Assembly: GCF_018343535.1 (NCBI RefSeq)
Contig: NZ_JAGYPF010000004.1
Location: forward strand, 44,043-108,042
Source of the DNA: Neobacillus rhizophilus
Lineage (GTDB): Bacteria > Bacillota > Bacilli > Bacillales > Cytobacillaceae
Direction: 5' to 3'
DNA length: 64,000 bases
In this document: piece after piece, positions 44,211 to 53,604 of the stretch
Numbering within the stretch: position 1 is the stretch's first letter
Layout: each line of letters starts with the position of its first letter
Notes under the pieces: model-generated
The model's input: only the letters and a program-made list of their open reading frames with translations
Told to the model about the DNA's origin: nothing
The model's database searches: none
Program-made: the position numbers and the translations under genes

Positions 44211-44996
44211 ATGTCCTATGAAACGATCCGCTACGAAGAAATTGAAAACGTTGCCAAAATTACGTTGAATTTACCGGAAATGAGAAACCCGCTGACACAG
44301 GAATCGACAAGAGAGCTTACTTTGGCGATAAGGGAGGCGGACCAGAATCCCGACATCCACGCAATTATCCTTACCGGTGCCGGTACGGCGTTTTCGGCTG
44401 GCGGTAACCTGAATGATTTTAAAAAGAATTTCGAGAAAACAGCCCCGGAACTTTATTTTGAAGGGCGGGAAAGTACGGAATTATTCAAGCTGGGTGCTGA
44501 AGTCACCACTCCGTTGATTGCTAGCGTAAATGGGCCCGCCTTGGGAGGCGGAACTGGATTAGTCGCGATGTGCCACCTTGCCATCGCGTCAACCGAAGCT
44601 AAGCTTGGTTTAACCGAACTGCGATTGGGGCTCGTGCCGTTTGTGATTATGCCCTGGGTACGGCGGGCAGTCGGCGACCGGAAGATGATGGAACTGATGT
44701 TGACTGCGGAGATTTTTACGGCGGAGCAGGCGAAGGAATTAAACCTTGTCCACCGCATCGTAGAACCTGCTGAGCTTGAGGCGGAAACGATGAAGCTGGC
44801 AAAGCAGGTGGCGAGTTTCAGTCCGCTCGCGGTCAAGCTCAGTTTGGATGCTTTTTTTACAACCGAGCAGATGGATTTGCTAAAGTCGTTTGATTATTTG
44901 ACAACGCTTAGGCTTGTATCCTTTATGAGTGAGGATTTAAAAGAAGGTGCATCCGCTTTTCTGGAAAAAAGACGGCCGAATTGGGCGGGGAAATAG
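44211..44996 (+). CDS. Enoyl-CoA hydratase/isomerase family protein
   Basis: A 261-residue crotonase-fold protein. NPLTQESTRELTLAI at the start, the oxyanion-hole segment ILTGAGTAFSAGGNLNDF (near residue 60) and ASVNGPALGGGTGLVAMCHL (near 105) with LTELRLGLVPFVI (near 135) are typical. The Glu expected for hydration appears in the second motif, so hydratase, isomerase or lyase activity are all possible. ATG 44211 follows AAGAGGTG. It is the first gene after the perfect sigma-54 promoter. Confidence 0.9.
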   Translation: MSYETIRYEEIENVAKITLNLPEMRNPLTQESTRELTLAIREADQNPDIHAIILTGAGTAFSAGGNLNDFKKNFEKTAPELYFEGRESTELFKLGAEVTTPLIASVNGPALGGGTGLVAMCHLAIASTEAKLGLTELRLGLVPFVIMPWVRRAVGDRKMMELMLTAEIFTAEQAKELNLVHRIVEPAELEAETMKLAKQVASFSPLAVKLSLDAFFTTEQMDLLKSFDYLTTLRLVSFMSEDLKEGASAFLEKRRPNWAGK

Positions 44997-45005
44997 GGGG
45001 GATTT

Positions 45006-45500
45006 TTGAATCGCTGATAGAAAAGGGGGATTCGCCAATAGAATGGTGTGATTCGCCAATAGAACGGTGTGATTCGCCAATAGAATCGTGAAATTCGCCA
45101 ATAGAACGATGGGAATCGCATCGAATGGTGAGATTCGGGAAGAGAACGATGGGATTCGCCGATTGAATCGTAGAATTCGCCGATAAATTGCTGAGATTCG
45201 CTGATTGATAGGTGAAATCCGCCGATAGAACGGTGTAATTCGCCAATAGCATCGTGAAATTCGCCAATAGAACGGAGAAATTCGCCAATAGAACGGAGAA
45301 ATTCGCCAATAGAACGGAGAAATTCGCCAATAGAACGATGGGAATCGCATCAAATGGTGAGATTCGGGAAGAGAACGAAGGGATTCGCCGATAGAATGGT
45401 AGAATTCGCCGATAAATTGCTGAGATTCGCTGATTGATAGGTGAAATTCGCCGATAGCACGATAAAATCCGCCGATAGAACCCCGAAATTTGCTGATGCA
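45006..45500. repeat. 21-bp degenerate tandem repeat array, main copy
   Basis: About 24 units of a 21-bp repeat near AATTCGCCAATAGAACGGAG fill the gap between the enoyl-CoA hydratase and AtuA genes. Occasional units are 19 bp. Superimposed is a 229-bp duplication (units from 45092 recur from 45321 nearly unchanged). Three successive units at about 45258-45320 are identical, showing recent expansion. Any long minus-strand ORF through it is an artefact of the seven-codon period. Confidence 0.9.
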
Positions 45501-45555
45501 ATGTAATTTACATCAAAAAAAGCTGATTACCGACTACTGAAAGGAGGAATTTGTC

Positions 45556-46920
45556 ATGAAAAAGGTACGAATTGGGGCTGCCCAAGGCTTTTATGGTGAC
45601 AGCATCGAAGCGGCTGTCGCAACCGCTGCAAAAGGGAATGTGCAATATCTTTGTTTCGACGCCCTGGCCGAGCTGACGATGGCCATCCTGGTTAAGGATA
45701 AACGAAAAAATGAACAGGCAGGCTTCACCAAGGATTTGCCGATGCAAATGAAGGCGCTGCTGCCATTTGTAAAGGAAAAGGGTATTAAGCTGTTAACGAA
45801 TGGAGGAGGCATTAACCCGCTTGGGGCTCAACAGGAAATCCTAAAGGTAGCAAGGGAAATGGGAATGAGCGGTTTAAAAGTAGCGGTCGTGACCGGGGAC
45901 AATGTACTGGACCGAATACCTGAGTTTTTAGAAAAAGGATATTCCCTTAATCATCTTGAAACTGGTGAAGGTATCGAGGCGGTTAAAGACAGACTGGAGT
46001 TTGCCAACGCCTATATCGGTGCCAAGCCGATTGTGGAAGCGTTACGGGCCGGTGCAGATATCGTAGTCACCGGCCGGACCACGGATACGGCCCAGTTTTT
46101 GGCTCCGTTAATCTATGAATATGGCTGGAAAGAAGACGAGTGGGATAGACTTGCAAGCGGTATTTTTATGGGGCATTTGCTCGAGTGTTCTGCGCAATCA
46201 ACCGGCGGGAATTTCAGCGGCAATTGGCAGGATATCGAAGGCTTTGACCGAATGGGCTACCCGATTGCCGAGGTGTCGGAAAATGGTGATTTTACCATTA
46301 GTAAGGTTGAAGAACAGGGAGGCCTGGTCACGGTTGATACGGTAAAAGAACAGATGCTCTACGAAATTCATGATCCGTCGTCCTATATTACCCCTGACGT
46401 CATTGTCGATCTAACCAGCGTTCATTTGGAAAATAGCGGGCTGAATCAGGTGAAGGTGACCGGGGTTAGAGGTAAACCGCAGACAGATACATTAAAAGTT
46501 GTCATGGGTTATGAGAACGGCTTTGCCGCGCAAGTAGTTGTCGGGTTTGCGTGGCCAGATGCCTTGCAAAAAGCAAAAAAGGTAGATGAAATCATTCGGA
46601 CGCAGCTAGAGAGGTACCGGTGGAACTATGAGGAAGTTCGCACTGATTACCTTGGATACAACTCATTAAGTGGTCCTCTCGCTTTTGAACCTGAGCAGGA
46701 ATTAAATGAGGTGTATTTACGGATGGCGGTCAAAGCAAAGACGAAGCAGGAAGCGGCTAGGTTTAGCCGACTCTTCCCTCCGCTGGCTTTGAATGGCCCG
46801 CCATCGATGAGCGGTTTCACGGGCAACTCTTCTCCACGGGCGTTACTCGGGATGTGGTCGACGCTGATTCCAAGGGATGAAGTTGAAAATCATGTGAAAG
46901 TTGAAGTGCAGGAGGTGTAA
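45556..46920 (+). CDS. AtuA family protein, N-terminal part (DUF1446)
   Basis: A 454-residue protein of the acyclic terpene utilisation AtuA family. VRIGAAQGFYGDSIEAAVAT at the start, YLCFDALAELTMAILVKDKR, LTNGGGINPLGAQQEILK and ADIVVTGRTTDTAQFLAPL are conserved landmarks. In Pseudomonas, AtuA is needed for citronellol/geranyl degradation; its chemical role is unclear. The usual C-terminal domain is missing and appears as the separate gene at 46924, 3 bases later. GGAGG precedes the ATG. Confidence 0.88.
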   Translation: MKKVRIGAAQGFYGDSIEAAVATAAKGNVQYLCFDALAELTMAILVKDKRKNEQAGFTKDLPMQMKALLPFVKEKGIKLLTNGGGINPLGAQQEILKVAREMGMSGLKVAVVTGDNVLDRIPEFLEKGYSLNHLETGEGIEAVKDRLEFANAYIGAKPIVEALRAGADIVVTGRTTDTAQFLAPLIYEYGWKEDEWDRLASGIFMGHLLECSAQSTGGNFSGNWQDIEGFDRMGYPIAEVSENGDFTISKVEEQGGLVTVDTVKEQMLYEIHDPSSYITPDVIVDLTSVHLENSGLNQVKVTGVRGKPQTDTLKVVMGYENGFAAQVVVGFAWPDALQKAKKVDEIIRTQLERYRWNYEEVRTDYLGYNSLSGPLAFEPEQELNEVYLRMAVKAKTKQEAARFSRLFPPLALNGPPSMSGFTGNSSPRALLGMWSTLIPRDEVENHVKVEVQEV

Positions 46921-46923
46921 ACT

Positions 46924-47268
46924 ATGGCCATCGTTAAGCTGAAAGACATTGCGCAAACTCGTTCCGGGGATAAAGGCAACATGGTGAATATCGGTGTGTT
47001 CGCCCCGAACCCTGCCATCTATCAAATTTTTATAGAAAAATTATCCGCCGCACGGGTGAAGGAGCATTTTATAGGACTTGTGGAGGGAGAAGTGGCCCGC
47101 TATGAACTGCCAAATATTCTTGCGCTTAACTTTGTTTGCAAGGAGGCATTAGAGGGCGGCGGTTCAGCCTCATTAAGGCTGGATAATCTCGGCAAGTGCT
47201 TTGGTGCAAATATGATGCGGCTCGAATTAGAAGTGGATGATTCATTATTAGCAGAACTAAGAAAATGA
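46924..47268 (+). CDS. AtuA C-terminal-domain protein
   Basis: A 114-residue protein matching the C-terminal ferredoxin-fold-like domain of AtuA: VKLKDIAQTRSGDKGNMVNI at the start (SGDKGN is the hallmark), YELPNILALNFVCKEALEGG near residue 60. The gene begins 3 bases after the DUF1446 gene, so the two subunits are made together and probably form the equivalent of single-chain AtuA. An acyl-CoA dehydrogenase gene follows 12 bases later. Confidence 0.88.
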   Translation: MAIVKLKDIAQTRSGDKGNMVNIGVFAPNPAIYQIFIEKLSAARVKEHFIGLVEGEVARYELPNILALNFVCKEALEGGGSASLRLDNLGKCFGANMMRLELEVDDSLLAELRK

Positions 47269-47280
47269 GGTGAACAAGTG

Positions 47281-48429
47281 ATGCCATATGAACCATATTT
47301 TACGGAAGAACATGACGAGCTTCGAAAAATGATTCGTAAATTCGTAGAAAAAGAGATTGCACCGTTTGTGGATGAATGGGAAGAAAAGGGGGAATTTCCC
47401 CGCTCCGTCTTTACGAGAATGGGGGAGCTGGGGCTGTTAGGACTGCATTATGCGGAGGAGGTCGGCGGCCAAGGCGGTGATTATTTTTCCGGAATTGTCC
47501 TCGCGGAGGAAATGAATAAATGTGGCTGCGGCGGTGTTCCGATGGCAATAGCTGTCCAAACCGATATGGCCACGCCCCCGATTTATAAGTTTGGAACTAA
47601 GGACCAGCATGAACGTTTCCTCAAACCGGCGCTGAGAGGGGAAAAGATTGCTGCAATCGGGATTACCGAACCGAACAACGGCTCCGATGTCATGGGGATT
47701 CAAACGCGGGCAAGAAGAGAAGGTGACGAATGGGTCATTAATGGGGCGAAAACCTTCATTACCAATGGGACGCGGGCGGATTTCATCACACTGGTTACGA
47801 GAACATGCGATGATCCGGGTCCGAAGGGAATAACGTTGTTCTTGGTGGAGACGAATCGCCCTGGTTTCTCTGTCGGGAAAAAGCTCGACAAGGTCGGAAT
47901 GCGTTCCTCTGATACAGCAGAACTGATTTTCGATAATGTCTGCGTTCCCCATGAAAACCTGCTGGGGGAAGAGGGCAAGGGCTTTTATCAAATCATGTGG
48001 CAGCTTCAGGGCGAGCGCATGGTTGGTGCGGCTGGCGCTATCGGTGGTGCAGAACATGCTTATGACTTGGCGTTGAACTACGCCAAAACGAGAATAGCGT
48101 TTAACCAGCCAATCAGCAATTTCCAGGTCATAGCCCACCTGCTTGCAGAAATGAAAACGCAAATTGAGACCTGTAAGGAATTGACCTACGCGACCGCCTA
48201 CCGGTTCTCAAAAGGCGAGGTGCCTTCTAAAGAAATCTCAATGACGAAATTAGCAGCCGCGCAAATGTCGCATTGGGTCGCTGATCGCGCGCTGCAAATC
48301 TTTGGCGGGAATGGCTATATGGCGGAATATCCGATCGAACGTGCCTGGAGGGACAGCAGGCTGCCGAGAATTGGCGGCGGCACGGATGAAATTATGAAGG
48401 AGATTATTGCAAAGCAGATGGGGTTATAG
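47281..48429 (+). CDS. Acyl-CoA dehydrogenase
   Basis: A 382-residue FAD dehydrogenase. IGITEPNNGSDVMGIQTRAR (near residue 128), TFITNGTRADFITLVTRT near 160, SSDTAELIFDNVCVP near 205 and QIFGGNGYMAEYPIERAWR near 338 are typical. The usual catalytic Glu would lie in GGGTDEIMKEIIA at the end or at an alternative helix position. ATG 47281 with GAGGTG upstream (GTG at 47278 is adjacent). In the same run as AtuA, so it may act on terpenoid or branched acyl-CoA. Confidence 0.92.
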   Translation: MPYEPYFTEEHDELRKMIRKFVEKEIAPFVDEWEEKGEFPRSVFTRMGELGLLGLHYAEEVGGQGGDYFSGIVLAEEMNKCGCGGVPMAIAVQTDMATPPIYKFGTKDQHERFLKPALRGEKIAAIGITEPNNGSDVMGIQTRARREGDEWVINGAKTFITNGTRADFITLVTRTCDDPGPKGITLFLVETNRPGFSVGKKLDKVGMRSSDTAELIFDNVCVPHENLLGEEGKGFYQIMWQLQGERMVGAAGAIGGAEHAYDLALNYAKTRIAFNQPISNFQVIAHLLAEMKTQIETCKELTYATAYRFSKGEVPSKEISMTKLAAAQMSHWVADRALQIFGGNGYMAEYPIERAWRDSRLPRIGGGTDEIMKEIIAKQMGL

Positions 48430-48503
48430 AAAAGGTAAGATAAGTGGGCAAATTAATAGAAAAATTACCAATTTTAAGAGGGAAAACCTTGTTGAACATT
48501 GGT

Positions 48504-48602
48504 TTGGCGAATAATACTTTAAATTCGGCGAATAAGTTTCTAAAATTGGCGAATAAATTCGTGATTTCGGCGAATACCTCTTTAAATTCGGCGAATACCT
48601 TT
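48504..48602. repeat. 21-bp repeat array, inverted copy
   Basis: Five units read as GGCGAATA on the plus strand (ATTCGCC on the minus), with a strict 21-bp period: the reverse orientation of the arrays at 41691 and 45006. It separates two acyl-CoA dehydrogenase genes. Confidence 0.85.
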
Positions 48603-48671
48603 TAGAGTTCAAATTACAAACTGATAATCTACAAAAAGCTACCTATTTATAGAGTGAAAAGGAGGGGTATG

Positions 48672-49859
48672 ATGGGTCACTGGATTTTTACGGACGAACA
48701 CGACATGTTTCGGAAAACGGTTCGCTCCTTTGTGGAAAAAGAAATAACCCCAAATATTGAGCAATGGGAAAAAGACGGCCAAACGCCGAGAAGCCTGTAT
48801 AGTCGAATGGGGGAGCTGGGCTTTCTTGGGATTAAGTTTCCAGAGGAGTATGGCGGCAGCGGTCTTGATGTTGTCATGGAAGCTGTTTTTACCGAAGAGC
48901 TAGCTAGATGTGGAGCAGGAGGTGTAGGTGCGGCCATCGGCTCCCATACAACTATTGCGATGACGAACATCTGGCGCTACGGGAACCACGAGCAAAAGCA
49001 GAAATACCTCATACCAGGAATTAAAGGGGAGGCTATCTCAGCACTGGCGGTAACCGAGCCGGGTGGCGGGTCCGATGTGGCTTCTATTAAAACGACTGCT
49101 AAAAAAGATGGCGACTATTACGTCCTGAATGGTTCGAAAACCTTCATTACGAATGGCGTAAATGCCGATTATGTAATTGTTGCCGCGAAGACAAAGGAAG
49201 GGCCGCAGCATCGAAATATTAGTTTATTTATCGTTGAAACTAATTCAGACGGTTTTTCGGTTGGAAAAAGGCTAAAGAAATTAGGCTGGCGCTCTTCAGA
49301 TACCGGGGAATTATTTTTCGATAATGTCATCGTGCCGAAGGAAAACCTCATTGGCGAGGAGAATGAAGGCTTCGTTTATATTATGAAAAATTTTCAGTAT
49401 GAGCGGCTGATTCTAGCGTTAGGCTGCATTGGCGCCGCTGAGAAGGCGCTCGAGCTAACGGTCCAATACAGTAAGGAAAGGATCCAATTCAATAAGCCGC
49501 TCTCTGAGTTTCAGGTGCTGCGTCACAAGATGGTGGACATGGCTGTCGATATTGAAAAAGCAAGGAATCTTACCTACCGGGCTCTTTACTTGTACAGTCA
49601 AGGGAAAAACTGTGTCACGGAAGCGACAATGGCAAAGGCTGTTGCCAGTGAAATGGTGAATCGTGTTTGCGACCAAGCGGTGCAAATTCATGGCGGCAAT
49701 GGCTATATGATGGAATACCCGATTCAGCGTTTGTGGCGTGATGCCAGGATTCAAACGATTGGCGGCGGCACGACACAAATCATGAATGAAATACTTACCA
49801 AACATCTGGGAATCCTGACACCCGTGGACACCCCGGCGGATAAGGCTACTAAGACTTAA
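48672..49859 (+). CDS. Acyl-CoA dehydrogenase
   Basis: A 395-residue FAD dehydrogenase related to but distinct from the previous one. LAVTEPGGGSDVASIKTTAK (near residue 125), TFITNGVNADYVIVAAKT near 158, SSDTGELFFDNVIVP near 205 and QIHGGNGYMMEYPIQRLWRD near 338 are visible. ATG 48672 is chosen for GGAGGGG 4 bases upstream; ATG 48669 and GTG 48654 are less well placed. The gene is followed by the carboxyltransferase after 63 bases. Confidence 0.92.
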   Translation: MGHWIFTDEHDMFRKTVRSFVEKEITPNIEQWEKDGQTPRSLYSRMGELGFLGIKFPEEYGGSGLDVVMEAVFTEELARCGAGGVGAAIGSHTTIAMTNIWRYGNHEQKQKYLIPGIKGEAISALAVTEPGGGSDVASIKTTAKKDGDYYVLNGSKTFITNGVNADYVIVAAKTKEGPQHRNISLFIVETNSDGFSVGKRLKKLGWRSSDTGELFFDNVIVPKENLIGEENEGFVYIMKNFQYERLILALGCIGAAEKALELTVQYSKERIQFNKPLSEFQVLRHKMVDMAVDIEKARNLTYRALYLYSQGKNCVTEATMAKAVASEMVNRVCDQAVQIHGGNGYMMEYPIQRLWRDARIQTIGGGTTQIMNEILTKHLGILTPVDTPADKATKT

Positions 49860-49922
49860 AAACTTTCAAATGAAACCTGACGGAAGCTTGAAATCTAAAA
49901 AACTAGCAAGGGAGTGTTGACC

Positions 49923-51452
49923 TTGGAACGTGAACGAAAAATCCTAGCGGAACGTGAACGCATTTATCAGGGCGGACCTGACCACGACAAGATAAAGAAG
50001 ATAGGAAAACTGTTTGTCCGAGATCGGCTTAGGCTCTATTTTGACGATGAACAGCCTTACTATGAAACCGGTCTGTTTGCCAACGCCACAAAGGAAAAAC
50101 TGCCTGCTGACGGGGTAGTAACAGGCACCGGAAAAATCAATGACCGACTTGTATTTTTTATGGCCAGCGACTACACCGTTAAGGCTGGCTCCATCGGCAA
50201 ATTCCATGGCGAAAAAATTCTGCGGATTCAGGAGGCGGCGATTCGCGGCAGACGGCCGATTGTCTATATGATTGATTCGTCCGGCGGCCGGATTGACGAA
50301 GCCGGCGGCTACCATGTGGAGAAATACTCCGGAGGGAAGATTTGGTATAACCACAGCATGCTGTCCGGACGAGTGCCGCAGATTGCTGTACTTTACGGTC
50401 CATGTTTTGCAGGGACCGCCTATATGCCCGTTTTTTCCGACTTTGTCATCATGGTCGACAAAATTTCTGGGATGGCGATTGCTTCACCAAGAATGGTCCA
50501 AATGGCGACGGGGCAGCAGGTTGATATCGAGGAATTGGGCGGCGCCACGATGCATACGACCAAAAGCGGTTCGGCCGACTTTATCGCCAAATCCGAAGAG
50601 GAAGCGGCCGAGCTTGTAAAAAAACTATTAAGCTACCTGCCTGATCATTTTGACGGGAAGCTGCCGGAATTTCCGGCCAAGGAACCAACACGAAATCCAG
50701 CCGAAATCGATAATATTATTCCTGCTGAGCCAAACCGTGCTTACGATGTCCGGAAATTAATCGAATCAATTGTTGACGGCGACAGCTTCCTTGAAGTCAA
50801 AGCCAATTATGCGAAGGAGCTGGTTACCGGCTTTGCCCGCTTGAACGGTAAAACGGTCGGCATTGTTGCTAATCAGCCGATGTATAAGGGCGGAGCAATT
50901 TTTCCAGAGTCGTCGGATAAAGGTGCTAAATTTGTCTGGACTTGTGATGCCTACAACATTCCGCTGCTGTATTTATGTGATACGCCTGGGTTCATGGTCG
51001 GCACAAAGGTGGAGCAAGAGGGGATTCTTCGCAAAGGCCGGAACTTTATTTTCGCCAGCTCAACGGCCAATGTTCCGAAAATGTGTGTGATTGTTCGGAA
51101 GGCTTATGGGGCGGGGATTTATGCGATGGCAGGTCCTGCCTATGAACCTGATACGACGATTGCCCTTCCTTCAGCGGAAATTGCCATCATGGGACCTGAG
51201 GCAGCGGTCAACGCCGTTTACTATAACAAAATTAAAGCCGTGGCCGATCCTGAAGAAAGGGCCGCCTTGGTGCAAAAACTGCGCGCGGAGTACCGGGCAA
51301 GTTATGACATTATCAAGCTATCAGGTGAGCTTGTCGTCGACGATTTGGTTGTTCCAAGCGAATTGCGCCAGGAACTGATCCGCCGCTATGAAACATTCGA
51401 AAACAAGGATTTCCCGCTTCCGGCAAAAAAGCATTCAACCATTTTAAGTTAG
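49923..51452 (+). CDS. Acyl-CoA carboxylase carboxyltransferase (beta) subunit
   Basis: A 509-residue biotin-dependent carboxyltransferase of the propionyl/methylcrotonyl/geranyl-CoA type. The two crotonase-like halves are plain: IDSSGGRIDEAGGYHVEKYS (near residue 117) with ISGMAIASPRMVQMATG, and later FVWTCDAYNIPLLYLCDTPGF (near 335) with YGAGIYAMAGPAYEPD. It transfers carboxyl from biotin to an acyl-CoA. TTG at 49923 is best spaced from AAGGGAG. No biotin carboxylase/biotin carrier (alpha) subunit lies nearby, so it must borrow one. AtuA neighbours favour geranyl-CoA-type substrate. Confidence 0.9.
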   Translation: MERERKILAERERIYQGGPDHDKIKKIGKLFVRDRLRLYFDDEQPYYETGLFANATKEKLPADGVVTGTGKINDRLVFFMASDYTVKAGSIGKFHGEKILRIQEAAIRGRRPIVYMIDSSGGRIDEAGGYHVEKYSGGKIWYNHSMLSGRVPQIAVLYGPCFAGTAYMPVFSDFVIMVDKISGMAIASPRMVQMATGQQVDIEELGGATMHTTKSGSADFIAKSEEEAAELVKKLLSYLPDHFDGKLPEFPAKEPTRNPAEIDNIIPAEPNRAYDVRKLIESIVDGDSFLEVKANYAKELVTGFARLNGKTVGIVANQPMYKGGAIFPESSDKGAKFVWTCDAYNIPLLYLCDTPGFMVGTKVEQEGILRKGRNFIFASSTANVPKMCVIVRKAYGAGIYAMAGPAYEPDTTIALPSAEIAIMGPEAAVNAVYYNKIKAVADPEERAALVQKLRAEYRASYDIIKLSGELVVDDLVVPSELRQELIRRYETFENKDFPLPAKKHSTILS

Positions 51453-51475
51453 GAAAAAGATTAGGGGTGTTGGGT

Positions 51476-53002
51476 ATGGTTCAGGGGATCGGAAACTGGC
51501 TTGTGAAACATTGTAAGGTTCGGCCGGACAGACTGGCGCTTGTCTATAATGAAAAAAGGTTTACGTATCTGGAATTTAACGAACGGGTCAATCGCCTGGC
51601 TAATGCCCTCCTTGCCTTGGGGGTCAGAAAGGGTGACCGGGTTGATGCACTTCTCTTGAACACAAACGAAATGCTCGAAGGTGTATTTGCCTGTGCTAAA
51701 ATAGGCGCCATCTTTGTGCCTATCAACTTCCGCTTGAGTGTTGAAGAGGTTCTATATATTGTCAATGACTCAAGGGGCTATCATTTTATTTATGACTGCC
51801 GGATGCGGCCGCTCGTGGATCAGCTGCGGACAAAGGAATCCTGTTTGCTCGAATACATCCACGTCGGCAACCAGCCACATGAAGAAGACCTGCTATATGA
51901 AAATTTGCTGGAGAATGCTTCCCCGGAAGAGCCTGGCTTTGAAATTGGACTCGATGATATCCATTTAATGATGTACACATCCGGTACAACCGGCAGGCCG
52001 AAGGGGGCGATGTTAAGCCACGGCAATACCCAATGGAATGCGATTAACTTCATTCACAACACCCCTGTTGATTACACGGATGCGACACTCGCAGCGGCGC
52101 CGCTGTTTCATATTGGCGGGATGAGCGTGTTTACGCTTCCGCTAATCTATAAGGGCGGGGCTAATATTTTGGTTGATGGTTTTGACCCTGTAAGAATTTT
52201 GCAAAAAATAAACGATGAACAGGTAACAACTCTATTCCTTGTCCCAGCGATGTGGCAGGCGTTAATGAGTGTGCCAAATTTTGATGCCTACGATATCTCG
52301 TCACTCCAATTTGCTGTTTCCGGAGGGGCACCTTGTCCGATTACGGTAATTGAATTTTTCCAAAAACGGGGAATACCATTTTACGAAGGCTTTGGACTGA
52401 CTGAAACGGCTCCGTTTGTCAGTATCCTTGATAAAGAAAATACCATCCGCAAGAATGGCTCGGTCGGGAAAGAACCGATGCACACGACGGTCCGGATTGT
52501 CGACCCGATGGATCGGGATGTCAGGGTTGGTGAGGTAGGGGAACTGATTGTGAACGGGCCGAATGTGATGGTTGGCTATTGGAACAAGCCGGAGGAAACG
52601 AAAGAGGCAATCCGAAACGGCTGGTTTTACACAGGTGACTTAGCCCAATTTGACGAGGATGGATTCATTTATATTGTCGACCGCAAGAAGGACATGATTA
52701 TTACCGGCGGGGAAAATGTGTATCCGATTGAAATTGAGCAGGTTCTGTACCGGCATCCGAATATCCGGGAGGCCGCGATTATCGGCTATCCGGATGAAAA
52801 ATGGGGTGAATCGGTTAAAGCGGTCGTTGCTCTAAAGGATAGCAGCCAAACATTAACTGTAGAGGACTTAGAACAATTCCTTGCAGGAAAAATCGCCCGC
52901 TATAAAATGCCGAAGCAGCTGGAAATTGTCGAGGCACTGCCACGCAATGCGACCGGAAAAATTTTAAAAACCGTCCTAAGGCAAAACAATTCGAAAGGGT
53001 GA
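51476..53002 (+). CDS. Long-chain fatty-acid--CoA ligase-type enzyme
   Basis: A 508-residue AMP-forming acyl-CoA ligase, the third in the island. A3 is LMMYTSGTTGRPKGAMLSHG (near residue 164), A5 FYEGFGLTETAPF (near 302), A7 YTGDLAQFDEDGF (near 385) and A10 NATGKILKTVLR at the end. The ATG at 51476 follows a GGGGTGTTGG stretch; an in-frame GTG at 51467 is possible. It is spaced for co-transcription with the carboxyltransferase and the MaoC gene that starts 5 bases after it. Confidence 0.9.
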   Translation: MVQGIGNWLVKHCKVRPDRLALVYNEKRFTYLEFNERVNRLANALLALGVRKGDRVDALLLNTNEMLEGVFACAKIGAIFVPINFRLSVEEVLYIVNDSRGYHFIYDCRMRPLVDQLRTKESCLLEYIHVGNQPHEEDLLYENLLENASPEEPGFEIGLDDIHLMMYTSGTTGRPKGAMLSHGNTQWNAINFIHNTPVDYTDATLAAAPLFHIGGMSVFTLPLIYKGGANILVDGFDPVRILQKINDEQVTTLFLVPAMWQALMSVPNFDAYDISSLQFAVSGGAPCPITVIEFFQKRGIPFYEGFGLTETAPFVSILDKENTIRKNGSVGKEPMHTTVRIVDPMDRDVRVGEVGELIVNGPNVMVGYWNKPEETKEAIRNGWFYTGDLAQFDEDGFIYIVDRKKDMIITGGENVYPIEIEQVLYRHPNIREAAIIGYPDEKWGESVKAVVALKDSSQTLTVEDLEQFLAGKIARYKMPKQLEIVEALPRNATGKILKTVLRQNNSKG

Positions 53003-53007
53003 GATAG

Positions 53008-53448
53008 ATGTACGATAAATACTTTGATCAATTTGAGATAGGTGAAAAGTGGGAGTCACGAGGGAGGACGATTACGGAAACAGACCTTGTGATGTTTTCT
53101 GCACTGACAGGAGACTATTATCCGCTCCATACGGATATTGAATACGCGAAAAGCACAATTTTTAAGCAAAGAATTGCCCATGGAATGCTGGTTCTATCGT
53201 TTGCGGTAGGTTTAACAAAGATGGATCCAAAAATCGTGGTGGCAAATTACGGAATTGATAAACTGCGCTTTATCCAGCCTGTTTTCATTCACGATACCAT
53301 CCATGTCGAACTAGAAGTCATCGACCTTCAGGATAAAGGCAATGGCACCGGAGTCGTCACATGCAAACAATCGGTAGTCAAACAAACCGGCGAACCATGC
53401 ATCGTCGGAATTTCGAAAGCCTTGATTAATAAAAGACAGCCTTCTTAA
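53008..53448 (+). CDS. MaoC-family (R)-enoyl-CoA hydratase-like dehydratase
   Basis: A 146-residue hot-dog-fold protein. FEIGEKWESRGRTITETDLV at the start and the hydratase core LTGDYYPLHTDIEYAKSTIF (near residue 33, Asp and His catalytic dyad), then QRIAHGMLVLSFAVGL match MaoC/PhaJ-type hydratases. GGTGAG precedes the ATG. Last gene of the operon, directly before a terminator. It could hydrate an unsaturated acyl-CoA made by the neighbouring dehydrogenases. Confidence 0.9.
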   Translation: MYDKYFDQFEIGEKWESRGRTITETDLVMFSALTGDYYPLHTDIEYAKSTIFKQRIAHGMLVLSFAVGLTKMDPKIVVANYGIDKLRFIQPVFIHDTIHVELEVIDLQDKGNGTGVVTCKQSVVKQTGEPCIVGISKALINKRQPS

Positions 53449-53475
53449 AAATACAAAAAGATTCAGAACAACGTG

Positions 53476-53502
53476 CTGGGAATAGAAATTCCCAGTTTTT
53501 TT
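53476..53502 (+). terminator. Intrinsic terminator
   Basis: CTGGGAAT and ATTCCCAG with loop AGAA, followed by TTTTTTT, closing the acyl-CoA catabolism operon. Confidence 0.88.
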
Positions 53503-53604
53503 GTGTTTTTTAAAAAAAGTTTCAAAATTTTGTAAACAAAACTGCTTCTATTTACGTCTAATTATGTTGGAGTTTTATTTTCGTAGAAAAAAAGAGGTGA
53601 TGTA

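Noticed and set aside
44923..45501. A 192-codon minus-strand ORF with repeated FYRRIS/VLLANFS heptads
   Set aside because: It follows entirely from the 21-bp repeat period; more than one frame stays open, no ribosome site is present and it overlaps a real gene end.
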